A DNA stretch of 64,000 nt from DASYKS01 sp035995205 (GTDB taxonomy: Bacteria; Acidobacteriota; Thermoanaerobaculia; Multivoradales; UBA5704): the NCBI GenBank assembly GCA_035995205.1, contig DASYKS010000099.1, positions 79,860-143,859 on the forward strand, given 5' to 3'. The notes under the pieces were generated by a model. The model did no database searches. It worked only from the letters and a program-made list of their open reading frames with translations, and was not told where the DNA came from. Shown in pieces: positions 1 through 8,591 of the stretch. Made by a program: the position numbers and the translations under genes. The first letter of the stretch is position 1. Every line of letters starts with the position of its first letter.

Positions 1-39
1 GGGTGTGCTTGTCCTGGGACCGCCGGCGTCTCGCCGGCG

Positions 40-470
40 CTTTTGCCCGAAGAGGCCTTCGGTCTCTCCGAAGACGTCTTCCGTCCGTCCGAAGAGAGCT
101 CCCGTTCTACCGACGACGTCTTCCGACCGTCCGAAGAGACTCACCGGGCGATCCGGAGCTCTTCACGGAAGACCCGGAACGTTAACGGACCATGCCCGGC
201 TGCTCCGCGGTCACCCGGAGAGGTCTTCCGAAGATCCGAAGGGCGCTCCGCATCGACCGAAGAAGCTCACGGTCCTTCCGAAGAGCCTCACGGTCCATCC
301 GAAGAGATCTTCCGACGGCCGGAAGAGCTTTCCCGACCACCCGGGACCCTTCCGGACGATCGGGAGCTCGCTTCGGTCGGACCGTGAGTCTCTTCGGTCC
401 GTCCGAAGATCACTCCGGAACATCCGGAGACGCCTTCGGGAGGTCCGTCAGGCCTGGCGGCTCTTGGATC
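40..470. repeat. Degenerate 21-bp-period repeat region
   Basis: Gene-free stretch built from variations of TCCGAAGAG, GACGTCTTCCG and CTCACGGTCC. The GACGTCTTCCG word recurs exactly 42 bp apart (about 73 and 115), and AGCTCACGGTCCTTCCGAAG is followed 21 bp later by a near copy, so the underlying period is 21 bp. Many words are self-complementary (GAAGACGTCTTC, GGAAGATCTTCC-like). All reading frames give arginine/serine/proline-rich low-complexity peptides with no domain, so I do not call a gene. Related DNA lies at 28780-29220. Confidence 0.7.
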
Positions 471-1211
471 TCACCCTCCGGCGGATCGGGAGCGGCGCTC
501 CGCCGCCGCCTGAACCAACGCGTCGAACAGGCGCTGTTGGCTCGCATCCCCGTCAGCGGTCGCTTCCGGATGCCATTGCACGGCGAGCAGCCAGGGATGA
601 GCGCCCGGCTTTCCCACCTCCCTCGGCTCCAGCGCCTCGATCGTGTCGTCGGCCGCCCACGCAACCGGGCGCAACGGCTCGGCCACCGCGCGGGGAGCTT
701 GGTGGTGGCGCGACTCAGGCATCGGGCGGGTCGTGCCCATCACCTCGGCGAGGTGCGAACCGGGCTCGACCTCGACCTCGTGGCGCGGTGGCTTCTCGCC
801 CGACTCCGAGCGGTGGGGGATCGCCCCACCGACCTCGTCCGGCAGGTGCTCGACGAGCGAACCGCCGAGCGCCACGTTCAGCACCTGCGCGCCGCGACAG
901 ATGCAGAGCGCGGGCACGCCGTCGGCCACCAGTCGGCGCGCGTAGTCGATCTCGGTCGCGTCGCGCTCGGTGTCGACCCGGTCGATCTCGGGGTGGGGCG
1001 TGCCGCCATAAAGAGCGGGATCGACGTCGCCACCTCCCGCGAGGATCAAACCGTCTAGCCGCGCGAGCAACTCAGCGGTCGCCTCCTCGCCCGGCGGTAG
1101 AAGGACCGGCAGACCGCCCGCACGGCGCACCGCGAGGACGTACTCGACCGGCAGGTCGTACCGCCCGGCGGTGTTCTTCGGATAGGTGGTGATGCCGATC
1201 AGGGGACGCAT
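471..1211 (-). CDS. Class I glutamine amidotransferase, gamma-glutamyl-GABA hydrolase (PuuD-like)
   Basis: A 246-residue peptidase C26 family enzyme, likely hydrolysing gamma-glutamyl amides such as gamma-glutamyl-GABA in the cytoplasm. The N-terminus MRPLIGITTY, the GGGDVDP loop (about 60-65), the nucleophile motif CICRG (Cys105) and the QWHPE motif (His214, Glu216) give a complete Cys-His-Glu triad. Length matches the family (about 250). The ATG lies 8 bp after the stop of the glutamine synthetase-like gene; a longer in-frame reading upstream only runs antiparallel-frame through that gene and was not used. It is the third gene of a permease-ligase-hydrolase operon, which supports a role in polyamine catabolism; exact substrate is inferred. 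Confidence 0.88.
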   Translation of the reverse strand: MRPLIGITTYPKNTAGRYDLPVEYVLAVRRAGGLPVLLPPGEEATAELLARLDGLILAGGGDVDPALYGGTPHPEIDRVDTERDATEIDYARRLVADGVPALCICRGAQVLNVALGGSLVEHLPDEVGGAIPHRSESGEKPPRHEVEVEPGSHLAEVMGTTRPMPESRHHQAPRAVAEPLRPVAWAADDTIEALEPREVGKPGAHPWLLAVQWHPEATADGDASQQRLFDALVQAAAERRSRSAGG

Positions 1212-1219
1212 CCAATTCC

Positions 1220-2611
1220 TCACGCCCGCTCGAAATACCGCTCGCGCTCCCAGCTGGTAACCACGCGGTCGAACTTCTCCTGCTCGGTGCGGAAGAAGTG
1301 GACGTAGTGCTCGATCACCTCCGGCCCGAACGCCGCGCGGAGCATCTCGCTTCCTTCCACCAGGTCGGTCGCTTCGCGCAACGACGCCGGCACCTTGGGG
1401 AGATCGCGGGCGACGTAGACATCCCCTTCGAACAGCGGCGGCGGCTCGATCTTGCCCTCGATTCCGGCGAGGCCCGCGGCGAGGCTCGCGGCGAACGCGA
1501 GGTAGGGATTGGCATCCGCTCCCGGAATGCGGCATTCGATGCGCATCGAGCCGCCGTGGCCGAGGACGCGGAAGCCCGCGGTCCGGTTGTCGTGGCACCA
1601 GGCGATGTTGGTCGGCGCCCACGACTGGAAGACGTAGCGCTTGTACGAGGTCGGGTACGGCGCATAGAACGCCGTGATCTCCCGGGCGTGGTGCATCCAG
1701 CCGCCGAGGAACCAGCGAAACAGGTCCGAGCTTAAGAGCGGGCCGAGCTTCTTCTTGCCCGGAAAGAGCGGCTTCTTGCCTGCCTTGTCCCAGAGCGACA
1801 GGTGCAGGTGCATGCTCGACCCGGCGAGATCGGAGCGCCATTTGGCCATGAAGGTGACCGCGACCCCCACCTGCATCGCGATCTCCTTGGCCGCCTGTTT
1901 GTAGATCGAGTGCCGGTCGGCCATTTCGAGCGCGCCGGAGTAGACGACGTTCAGCTCGTGCTGGCCGGGTCCCCACTCGCCCTTGCTCGATTCGACCGGC
2001 ACACCGCTCGCTTCGAGGTGGCGGCGCAAGGCGGCGTTGAACGGCTCCTCCTTGGTACCCTGAAGCATGTGGTAGTCCTCGATGTACCAGCCGAAGGTCT
2101 CCAGGTTCTGAAAGCCCTTCGCCCGCGCCGAGTCGTAGGTCTCCTTGAACAAGTAATACTCCAGCTCGGTGGCACCCATCGCCGTGTAGCCGGCCTTCCC
2201 GAGACGCTCGATCTGGCGCTTGAGAATCGTGCGCGGCGCGATCTCGACCGGCCGGTCGCCTTCGACCGTCATAAGGTCCGCGATCACCAGAGCCGAGCGG
2301 TCGAGCCAGGACAGCTGGCGGAGAGTCGAGAAATCGGGCACGCAGTGGAAATCGCCGTATCCCTTCTCCCAATTCGTGAACTTGTAGCCGGGCACGACGT
2401 CCATCTCCATGTCGACCGTGAGCAGATAGTCGCAGGCGTGCATGCCGTGCTTCGCGACGCTGTCGAGGAAGAAGCGCCCGGGGATTCGCTTGCCCATGAA
2501 GCGTCCGTAGAGATCGGGGAACACCACGAGCACGGTGTCGATCTCGCCCGTGCCTACCTTCCGCCCGAGATCTTCCAGGCTCAGCATGCCGGGATTTGCG
2601 CCCTTCGCCAT
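1220..2611 (-). CDS. Glutamine synthetase family ligase (gamma-glutamylpolyamine synthetase-like)
   Basis: A 463-residue glutamine synthetase-fold enzyme. Visible motifs: ELEYYLF (Glu-x-Glu metal ligands, about 135), GPGQHELN (about 198), the MAKW lysine, SSMHLHLSLWD (the GSGMHxHxS-type ATP site, about 245) and the NRTAGFRV arginine segment. The short divergent N-terminal beta-grasp region and lack of a tyrosine adenylylation loop are typical of the PuuA/GlnA3-type enzymes that glutamylate amines rather than ammonia. Its neighbours (an APC permease upstream and a PuuD-type hydrolase downstream) point to uptake, gamma-glutamylation and hydrolysis of an amine such as putrescine. True glutamine synthesis cannot be excluded from sequence alone. 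Confidence 0.85.
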   Translation of the reverse strand: MAKGANPGMLSLEDLGRKVGTGEIDTVLVVFPDLYGRFMGKRIPGRFFLDSVAKHGMHACDYLLTVDMEMDVVPGYKFTNWEKGYGDFHCVPDFSTLRQLSWLDRSALVIADLMTVEGDRPVEIAPRTILKRQIERLGKAGYTAMGATELEYYLFKETYDSARAKGFQNLETFGWYIEDYHMLQGTKEEPFNAALRRHLEASGVPVESSKGEWGPGQHELNVVYSGALEMADRHSIYKQAAKEIAMQVGVAVTFMAKWRSDLAGSSMHLHLSLWDKAGKKPLFPGKKKLGPLLSSDLFRWFLGGWMHHAREITAFYAPYPTSYKRYVFQSWAPTNIAWCHDNRTAGFRVLGHGGSMRIECRIPGADANPYLAFAASLAAGLAGIEGKIEPPPLFEGDVYVARDLPKVPASLREATDLVEGSEMLRAAFGPEVIEHYVHFFRTEQEKFDRVVTSWERERYFERA

Positions 2612-2645
2612 CGATGCCTCCTGTTCCGCTAAGGTCGCCGGCCGA

Positions 2646-4292
2646 TTATTTCGTCATCGCCGCTTCGATCTGCCTGAGCGCTTCCTCGCTCGCCGGCTGC
2701 GGGCCGCGGAAGCGCTTGCGCGCGTCGACCAGCCAGTAGACGAGCATGAACGCGCAGATCAGCACCGTGGTCCAAAGTACCAGCTCGTTCGGCGGGATGA
2801 GCAGGAAGATCGAGATCAGCCCGATCCAGAGGATCGAGATGACGTTGAACAGGGGGCTCCAGCGTTTGAGGTTCCAGGGCGCGGTTTCCGGCGTCGTGTA
2901 CTCGCCGCTCTTCTTCCACCGATTCCGCAGGTTGAGCAGGATCGGTATGCCGTACGCCCAATAGAGGAAGATGACCGAGATCGCGGTGACGACGTAGAAG
3001 GCGCCCGACCAAAGCAGCATCACGACCGCGAGAGTGCAGGTGATCAGGATCGAGTTGACCGGCGTCCGCCATTTCGGGTGAATCTTGCGAATCCAGGTGT
3101 AGCCGGGCATGCCGCCGTCGCGCGCGAAAGCGAACCACATCCGGCTCATGCTGGTGATCGACGCCAATCCGCAAAGCCACATCGCACCCGCGATGATCAC
3201 CGCGACGAGATTGGCGAGGAACGGCGTCAGGTTGTCGTAGGCAATCTTGAGCACCGGATAGGCGTCGGTCGCGGTCGCCGGGATGTCGGTAATAGAGAGG
3301 GTGAGCACCATCAGCACCAGATAGCCGACGACCGCCGAGACGGCGACCGACAGGAACACTCCCCACGCGGAATTCAGCCGCGCCATGACCGTCTCTTCGG
3401 CGACGTGGGCCGAGGCGTCGTAGCCGGTATACGTCCATTGCGCCTGCAACAGGCCGATCGCGAAGCAGAGCCAGAGGGGAGCCGCCTTGTAGAGACTGGT
3501 GAGGAAGGGAAAGAGCGCGAACAACGGCGACGGGATGACCCATAGCGGCTGGCCGGTGATCGGGTTGCCGAAGTAGAGCGCGGGAGCGGTCTGTCCGCTC
3601 GGGAGGGCCGTGGAGGAGAGGTCGTAAGGGTTGGTGGTGTTCACGTACTGCATCGCGAACGACAACGGATTGTGGGTCTTGCCCCAGACGGTCAGGAGCA
3701 GGGCGATCAGGACCACGCCGCCGATGTGCCACCAGACGCTGATGTCGTTCAAACGCGCGGTCCAGCGGATGCCGAAGATGTTGATCAGCATCTGGGGGAT
3801 CATGATCAGCACCATGACGAAAACGTAGAAGTACCAGTTGGTCGAAAACGTATGGCCGGTGATCTTGTTGAGCGCGCCGACGATGTAGATCGAGGCCGCG
3901 ATGTTGATGCCGGAAGTGATCGTGATCTGGCCGATCATGTTGAACCAGGCGGTCGTCCACGCCCACTTCCTGCCGCCCAGCCGATGCGCCCAGAAGTAGA
4001 GGCCGCCGGCGGTGGGGTAGGCAGAGCCCAGCTCGGCCATCGACGCCGCGATGATCATCACGAACAAGCTGACCACCGGCCAGCCGACCGTATTGATGAT
4101 CGGCCCGGCGAAGCGCAGGCCGAAGCCGAACAGCAGGATGGCGCCGGTCAGGATCGAGATGATCGAGAACGAGATGGCGAAGTTCGAGAATCCGCCCATC
4201 TCGCGGAACAACTGCTGGGCATAGCCCAGGCGATGGAGATCCAACTTGTCCTGGGCAATCAGCTCTTCGCGACTCCTGCGCTGCTCCGCCAT
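2646..4292 (-). CDS. APC-family amino acid/amine permease
   Basis: A 548-residue polytopic inner-membrane transporter with about 12 hydrophobic segments. The N-terminal GGFSNFAISFSIISILTGA segment followed by AELGSAYPTAGGLYFW is the classic start of the amino acid-polyamine-organocation superfamily, GABA/choline permease branch (BAT1-like). The ATG follows a clear GGGGAA ribosome-binding site. It is the first gene of the minus-strand operon with the glutamine synthetase-like ligase and the amidotransferase (34 bp and 8 bp gaps), so it probably imports the amine or amino acid they use. Substrate is inferred. Confidence 0.88.
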   Translation of the reverse strand: MAEQRRSREELIAQDKLDLHRLGYAQQLFREMGGFSNFAISFSIISILTGAILLFGFGLRFAGPIINTVGWPVVSLFVMIIAASMAELGSAYPTAGGLYFWAHRLGGRKWAWTTAWFNMIGQITITSGINIAASIYIVGALNKITGHTFSTNWYFYVFVMVLIMIPQMLINIFGIRWTARLNDISVWWHIGGVVLIALLLTVWGKTHNPLSFAMQYVNTTNPYDLSSTALPSGQTAPALYFGNPITGQPLWVIPSPLFALFPFLTSLYKAAPLWLCFAIGLLQAQWTYTGYDASAHVAEETVMARLNSAWGVFLSVAVSAVVGYLVLMVLTLSITDIPATATDAYPVLKIAYDNLTPFLANLVAVIIAGAMWLCGLASITSMSRMWFAFARDGGMPGYTWIRKIHPKWRTPVNSILITCTLAVVMLLWSGAFYVVTAISVIFLYWAYGIPILLNLRNRWKKSGEYTTPETAPWNLKRWSPLFNVISILWIGLISIFLLIPPNELVLWTTVLICAFMLVYWLVDARKRFRGPQPASEEALRQIEAAMTK

Positions 4293-4538
4293 TGGAGTTC
4301 CCCTTTCCCGTCATCGGACGTGGATACGGTCGGCGCGAACGGGAGGCACGGCGTCACCCGTTCCGTGGGACTGGTACGGCGAAAGCTTTCTTGGGTAAAC
4401 CAGAGTCTCGGGCGAGTCTAGACCAACATTCGAGAGTCGGCGATACCCTCTTCGTCGCAACGTTGCCGACCTCCTCCGAGGCGGCAGAACGTAGGCCGAC
4501 GCATTGACGCCCCTCGGCCCCCGCCGTAGGCTACCGCC

Positions 4539-4766
4539 ATGAAGATCGAGACCACAGTCGCACTTTCGGAAGAGATCCTCGCGGCGCTCAGCCGGCGCGC
4601 GCCGGACGCCGCGCACCGATCCGAGATCGTCGAGGCCGCTCTGCGAGCCTATTTGCTCCGGCTGCGAAAGCGTGGCGCCTCGGGCGACTTGGAGATCATT
4701 AACGCCAACGCCGCCGAGCTCAACGCGGAGGCTGAAGACGTACTCTCCTATCAGGTCGCGCTTTGA
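4539..4766 (+). CDS. Ribbon-helix-helix antitoxin-like protein
   Basis: A 75-residue protein with an N-terminal beta strand (MKIETTVALSEEILAALS) followed by two helices (RRAPDAAHRSEIVEAALRAYLLRLR), the CopG/MetJ/Arc-type DNA-binding fold used by VapB/MazE-class antitoxins. The acidic alanine-rich C-terminus (about 50-75) would bind the toxin. The next frame starts with TTG overlapping its TGA stop (TTGA), the usual coupled antitoxin-toxin arrangement. That downstream toxin appears broken, so this may be an orphan antitoxin. RHH fold is well supported; partner identity is inferred. Confidence 0.75.
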   Translation: MKIETTVALSEEILAALSRRAPDAAHRSEIVEAALRAYLLRLRKRGASGDLEIINANAAELNAEAEDVLSYQVAL

Positions 4767-4888
4767 AGCGTGGCGAGTTGTATCGGGTCAAGCCCAAGAA
4801 TTCTCGATCCACGCCGCCAGCGGCCTCGAAACACCGCACCTTCAGGCCCGCGCCAAGACTCCGGAGCCTGATGGCCAAAGCGCGGTGA
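4763..4888 (+). pseudogene. Decayed MazF/PemK-like toxin start
   Basis: Starting at TTG 4763, overlapping the antitoxin stop by 4 bp, the frame reads MKRGELYRVKPKN, very like the first strand of MazF/PemK toxins (MKRGEVYRV...). A shifted frame a few bases on reads DPRRQRPRNTAP, reminiscent of the DPKRxRxxVV segment of that family, but then the frame becomes meaningless and stops at 4888 after 41 codons, running into the 3' end of the opposite gene. A real MazF is about 105-115 residues. I read this as a frameshifted and truncated toxin relic; chance resemblance is possible. Confidence 0.45.
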
Positions 4889-5456
4889 GGAGCAGCCAGA
4901 GCGCTAACAACAGCAGGAAGGGAAAGAGCATCGGAGCCCAGGGGATGTGGAAGGCGACGGTGAGGGGCGCTGCCGCGCCGTGGGCTATGGCCCCCAGGAT
5001 GCCGAGCCAGCTGATCCACGGCGATCCCAGAGAACGGTCCCGTGCTCCGGCGATGATGAGCCCGATGATCAGCGCCGCGAAGATCGGGTAGAGCGCGACG
5101 GCGAGCCACATGTGGGTGGTGAGGACCGGCGTGGCTCTCGCCGCGATCAGGTTGTCGTGATCGACAACCGAGGCGGTGTGGAAAGCCATCTCGATCGCTT
5201 GCAGCGCGGTTCCGATCGCCGCGAGACGGACCCAGCGGCGCGTTCTTTCGGGAGCGGCGACGCCCCGGTTATAGAGGATCAGCCCGACCAGGAGCGAGAG
5301 GAAACCGACCAGCATCAACGAGTGCGAGAGAACCCAATTGTGGTCACCGAGCATCTCCGCCATGTTGCCGCGTGGATGCATGGGTCCCCCGACCATGATG
5401 AACAGCGCGGCCAGAGCAAAAAACGGACGCCACACGCTTGAGCGAGTCAGGCTCAT
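4842..5456 (-). CDS. Unrecognised polytopic membrane protein
   Basis: A 204-residue protein with about six hydrophobic segments (roughly 10-25, 42-62, 80-95, 113-140, 148-170, 173-195). It contains HPRGNMAEMLGDHNWVLSH in the first loop, with several histidines (His27, His39, His45, and His92, His99, His114 later) in or near membrane segments, which could be metal or heme ligands. I do not recognise the family. A good GGAGGGGA ribosome-binding site precedes the ATG. It sits alone between the toxin relic and the ABC exporter operon, on the same strand as the latter but 87 bp downstream of it. Confidence 0.7.
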   Translation of the reverse strand: MSLTRSSVWRPFFALAALFIMVGGPMHPRGNMAEMLGDHNWVLSHSLMLVGFLSLLVGLILYNRGVAAPERTRRWVRLAAIGTALQAIEMAFHTASVVDHDNLIAARATPVLTTHMWLAVALYPIFAALIIGLIIAGARDRSLGSPWISWLGILGAIAHGAAAPLTVAFHIPWAPMLFPFLLLLALWLLLTALWPSGSGVLARA

Positions 5457-5543
5457 GCTTCCCCTCCCATTTGTTGACCTACGATCGGGTTGCGGGGGAG
5501 TTTACTACGGGACCCGGCTCGTGAACGGGCCGGGTCCGAGCTT

Positions 5544-7838
5544 CTACTCGTATGCCAACGCCTCCCGGGTGGAGATCCGGACCGCCGCGCCGGCCGGCAG
5601 CCTCGTGGCCAGCAACCCAAAGACGATCGACGTTGCCACCGTGATGGCGAACCCAATGGGGCTGAACGCATAGCGCAACACGGCGCCTTCGCCGAGCATC
5701 AGCTTGCCGAAGAACGCGGAGGCGACGCGGGAGAGCGGCCAGGAGAGGATCAGCCCCAGCGCCAGGCCCGCGAGGTTCGTGGTCATTCCTTCGGTGACGA
5801 AGCGGCGGAGGATGCGCTGGGGTGTCGCGCCGATCGCTCGGAGGACTCCGATCTCTCGCGTCCGTTCCATCACGGTGATCGAGGTGGCGGAGGCCATGCC
5901 GAGGGCCGCTACCCAGAGGACGAGGAAGGCGAGGATTAGGAGGGTCATCAGGATGATGTTCAGATGGTCGGCGATGATCTTCGTCCGTTCGGCGCGCGAC
6001 ATGACGAAGAGGACGGGGAGGTCGGACGCCGCGACCGCTCGCTCGATCTCTTTTTTCAGGGCCATCACGCCGCGGAAGCTCTGGTCCTTCGCGGTGAGCA
6101 GGAGTGAATCTACCCTGTGCTCGGGGTTCGCCCAGCGGTCGTAGAACGTTTGGGCGAGATAGACCTTCGGCTTGTCGATTTCTTCGACGATGCCCACCAG
6201 CCGCGCCTGGCGTTCTTTCCCTTCGATGCGCAGGGAGAGAACCTGGCCCATCTTCGGTTGATGGAAGAGGTGGAGGGCGGCCTGGTTCAAGACCGCCTCG
6301 GGTTGCGAGGGCGACTCAAGCCACAGTCCTTCGACCATCCGCAACGCGACCATCCGGGAATCGAGGGGGAGGGCGACGATGCCGATGCCGTCGGAGGTAC
6401 CCGTCCCTTGAGTTTGCAGTTCCCCCTTGCCGCCGCTCCAGGCTTCCGTTCGGTCGATGCCGGAAAGCCCGGCAAGCGCGCGGGAGAACGCCTCGCGCGG
6501 CACCGGCCGCGTGGTCGCCACTTGGAGGTCGAAGCGCATCGAATCGCGGGTGGAGGTGAGGAAATCGAACAGGCTTTGGCGGATGTTGAAGCCGGTCGAA
6601 AAGATCGCCACGCCGAGAGCCGTCGCGAGCACCGAGACGACCATCCTCTTCGAAAGCCGCCTGCGCATCCGGATGCGCGGTTCGGCGATCGCTTCGCGGA
6701 CGCTGATTCGCCCGGCGCGCAGCAGCGTCGGTCCGGCGAACAGGAAGGGGAGGACGAGCGCCGCGAGAATCAGAGCGACGAGCACGTCGCCCGGCAGCCG
6801 GGTCGTGAGGATTTCGAAATTCAGCATGGCGGCGCAGAACTTCGAGAAGCCATAGCCCGTGGCCACCGCCAGAGGAATCGCCACCAGGCCGGAGGCGACG
6901 GCGAAAAGGCCCAGATAGAGTGCGTAGATGCGCATGATCCGCGAGCGGGTGGCGCCGACCGCTTTCAAGATGCCCACCTGGCGGGTCTGTTTCGCCAGCA
7001 GCGCCGCCACGACCTGGCTCACCAGCACGGAGCTGAGCAGGAAGGCGAGCAGGCCGATCGTGCCGATGATCGCGATCAGCAGGTTGAGCTGCCACTGGTG
7101 GGGATGTTCGAGGAAGGCGGGAACATTGACCGAGGCGGCCGTCGGCCCCGTGCCCTCCCAGGAGGCCCGGAGCGTCGCGAGCGCTTTTTCGACGTCCGCT
7201 TTGGAATGGACGTTCCGCCAGCGGATCAGCAGGCGCCGTCCGGGGATCTCGCCGCTGAGCGCGGAGAAGGTTCGCGGGTCGGTATAGGCGTAGATCACAT
7301 GGTCCTGTGTTCCCGGGGCCTGTCCCGGGTCGAAGACCAGGCCGGAGACCGGCACCGCGAGATTCCGGTCGCCGGTCCGGACGCGGGCGACCGACCCGGT
7401 GTCGAGGTTCGAAATCCGCCGGCCGTTGCGTTCGATCCGGATCGAGCCGACGGCGGAGCTCGCGGCGCCCGATTCGAGGCGTACCTTGGCGATCGAAGCC
7501 TGGGTGAAGTCGTCTGCACCGTAGAGCGAGAGCGGCACCCAGACGTCGGGCCGGACCTCGATCCGCAGCAGGGCGTGGTCGCGCCAGCCGGCCGCCTCGA
7601 TCTCCGGCCGGGAGAGGAGCTTGCCGAGGTCGAGCCGGCCGGGCTCTTGGAACGTGACGATCGCGTGGGGTGGGACGGTTCCCAAAAAGTTCTGTCGGAG
7701 ATCGCGGGAGAGAACGCGGTAGGCCACACCCACCGAGCCCACGCCCCAGAGCCCGAGGGCGAGGGCGAATATGACCAGCAGCGACTTGCCGCCGCCGGTT
7801 CGGACGTCGCGCCACGCTTTGAGGATCTGGTACCTCAT
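5544..7838 (-). CDS. ABC transporter permease with two FtsX domains
   Basis: A 764-residue inner-membrane protein. An N-terminal transmembrane helix (about 20-40) is followed by a periplasmic MacB-PCD-type domain, a first FtsX four-helix block (about 255-375), a second anchored periplasmic domain (about 405-640) and a second FtsX block ending at the C-terminus (about 645-755, with the typical TREIGVLRAIGATPQRI segment; the equivalent KQTRQVGILKAVGATRSRI occurs in the first half). This is the duplicated architecture of LolE/YbbP/AttF-like exporters that extract molecules from the membrane. It overlaps the ATPase gene by 4 bp, so the two form one transporter. Cargo unknown. Confidence 0.88.
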   Translation of the reverse strand: MRYQILKAWRDVRTGGGKSLLVIFALALGLWGVGSVGVAYRVLSRDLRQNFLGTVPPHAIVTFQEPGRLDLGKLLSRPEIEAAGWRDHALLRIEVRPDVWVPLSLYGADDFTQASIAKVRLESGAASSAVGSIRIERNGRRISNLDTGSVARVRTGDRNLAVPVSGLVFDPGQAPGTQDHVIYAYTDPRTFSALSGEIPGRRLLIRWRNVHSKADVEKALATLRASWEGTGPTAASVNVPAFLEHPHQWQLNLLIAIIGTIGLLAFLLSSVLVSQVVAALLAKQTRQVGILKAVGATRSRIMRIYALYLGLFAVASGLVAIPLAVATGYGFSKFCAAMLNFEILTTRLPGDVLVALILAALVLPFLFAGPTLLRAGRISVREAIAEPRIRMRRRLSKRMVVSVLATALGVAIFSTGFNIRQSLFDFLTSTRDSMRFDLQVATTRPVPREAFSRALAGLSGIDRTEAWSGGKGELQTQGTGTSDGIGIVALPLDSRMVALRMVEGLWLESPSQPEAVLNQAALHLFHQPKMGQVLSLRIEGKERQARLVGIVEEIDKPKVYLAQTFYDRWANPEHRVDSLLLTAKDQSFRGVMALKKEIERAVAASDLPVLFVMSRAERTKIIADHLNIILMTLLILAFLVLWVAALGMASATSITVMERTREIGVLRAIGATPQRILRRFVTEGMTTNLAGLALGLILSWPLSRVASAFFGKLMLGEGAVLRYAFSPIGFAITVATSIVFGLLATRLPAGAAVRISTREALAYE

Positions 7839-8524
7839 GGCCGGCTCCGTTCGTCGGAAATGATCGCGCCGTCGCGGAGGGTCACGACGCGGCCGAATTC
7901 CGCGCCGGCGTTTCGCTCATGGGTCACCACGACGACGGTCTTGCCGGCCTGCGTCTGAGCCCGAAAGATCGCGAGCACCTTTTCGGCGTTCCGGCTGTCG
8001 AGGTTGCCGGTCGGCTCGTCGGCCACCAAGAGGGGCGGGTCGTTCGCCAGAGCCCGGGCGATCGCCGCCCGCTGCTGCTCGCCGCCCGACAGCTCGGCCG
8101 GGAGCTTGCCGGCTTGGGGGCCGATCCCCGTCTGTTCGAGCAGCGACAGCGCCCGACCGCGGCGCTCCGCTTTGGGGACGACGTTCACGAATTCCATCGG
8201 CAGCAGGAGGTTTTCCAGGATCGTCAGGTTCGGGATCAGCTGGAAGAACTGGAAGACGATTCCCACCGTCCGCCCGCGCCAGAGCGCGAGCGGGCCTTCC
8301 GCGAGGGTATGGACCTTCGTGCCGCCGACCTCGACCTCGCCGCGGGTGGGGTGGTCGATGCCGGTGATCATGTTCAGCAGAGACGACTTGCCGCTGCCCG
8401 AGGAACCCACGACGGCCAGATGCTCTCCGGCCGCGACCGTAAGGTTGATGTCCTTGAGCGCCGGGTAGGCGGCGCCGTAGGTGAGAGAGACCGATTTGAG
8501 CTGGATGAGATTCGACGTTTGCAT
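7835..8524 (-). CDS. ABC transporter ATPase, LolD/MacB type
   Basis: A 229-residue nucleotide-binding subunit with Walker A GSSGSGKSS (about 38), Q-loop FQFFQLIPNLT, signature LSGGEQQR, Walker B LLVADEPTGNLD and switch VVVTHE. These are the hallmarks of the LolD/MacB/FtsE subfamily that pairs with FtsX-type permeases. I start at ATG 8524 (MQTSNLIQLKSVSLTYG); a GTG 39 bp further upstream would add a non-conserved leader. Its 3' end overlaps the permease start by 4 bp, so the subunits are translationally coupled. Confidence 0.9.
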   Translation of the reverse strand: MQTSNLIQLKSVSLTYGAAYPALKDINLTVAAGEHLAVVGSSGSGKSSLLNMITGIDHPTRGEVEVGGTKVHTLAEGPLALWRGRTVGIVFQFFQLIPNLTILENLLLPMEFVNVVPKAERRGRALSLLEQTGIGPQAGKLPAELSGGEQQRAAIARALANDPPLLVADEPTGNLDSRNAEKVLAIFRAQTQAGKTVVVVTHERNAGAEFGRVVTLRDGAIISDERSRP

Positions 8525-8591
8525 TCGCGCCTGGCTCCGTAGGTTGGGTCCGACGAGACCCACCGTAGAGGGGCGCGCGGCCCGCGTCGTC

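Noticed and set aside
5..1192. Long plus-strand frame over the repeat region and amidotransferase gene
   Set aside because: Arg/Pro-rich low-complexity sequence without domains; it is antisense to a clear class I amidotransferase and spans the 21-bp repeats.
1212..2372. Apparent N-terminal extension of the amidotransferase through the glutamine synthetase-like gene
   Set aside because: The extension is an out-of-frame shadow of a strongly conserved gene; the family N-terminus starts at ATG 1211.
6117..7958. 613-residue plus-strand frame
   Set aside because: Antisense shadow of the FtsX-type permease, without recognisable domains.
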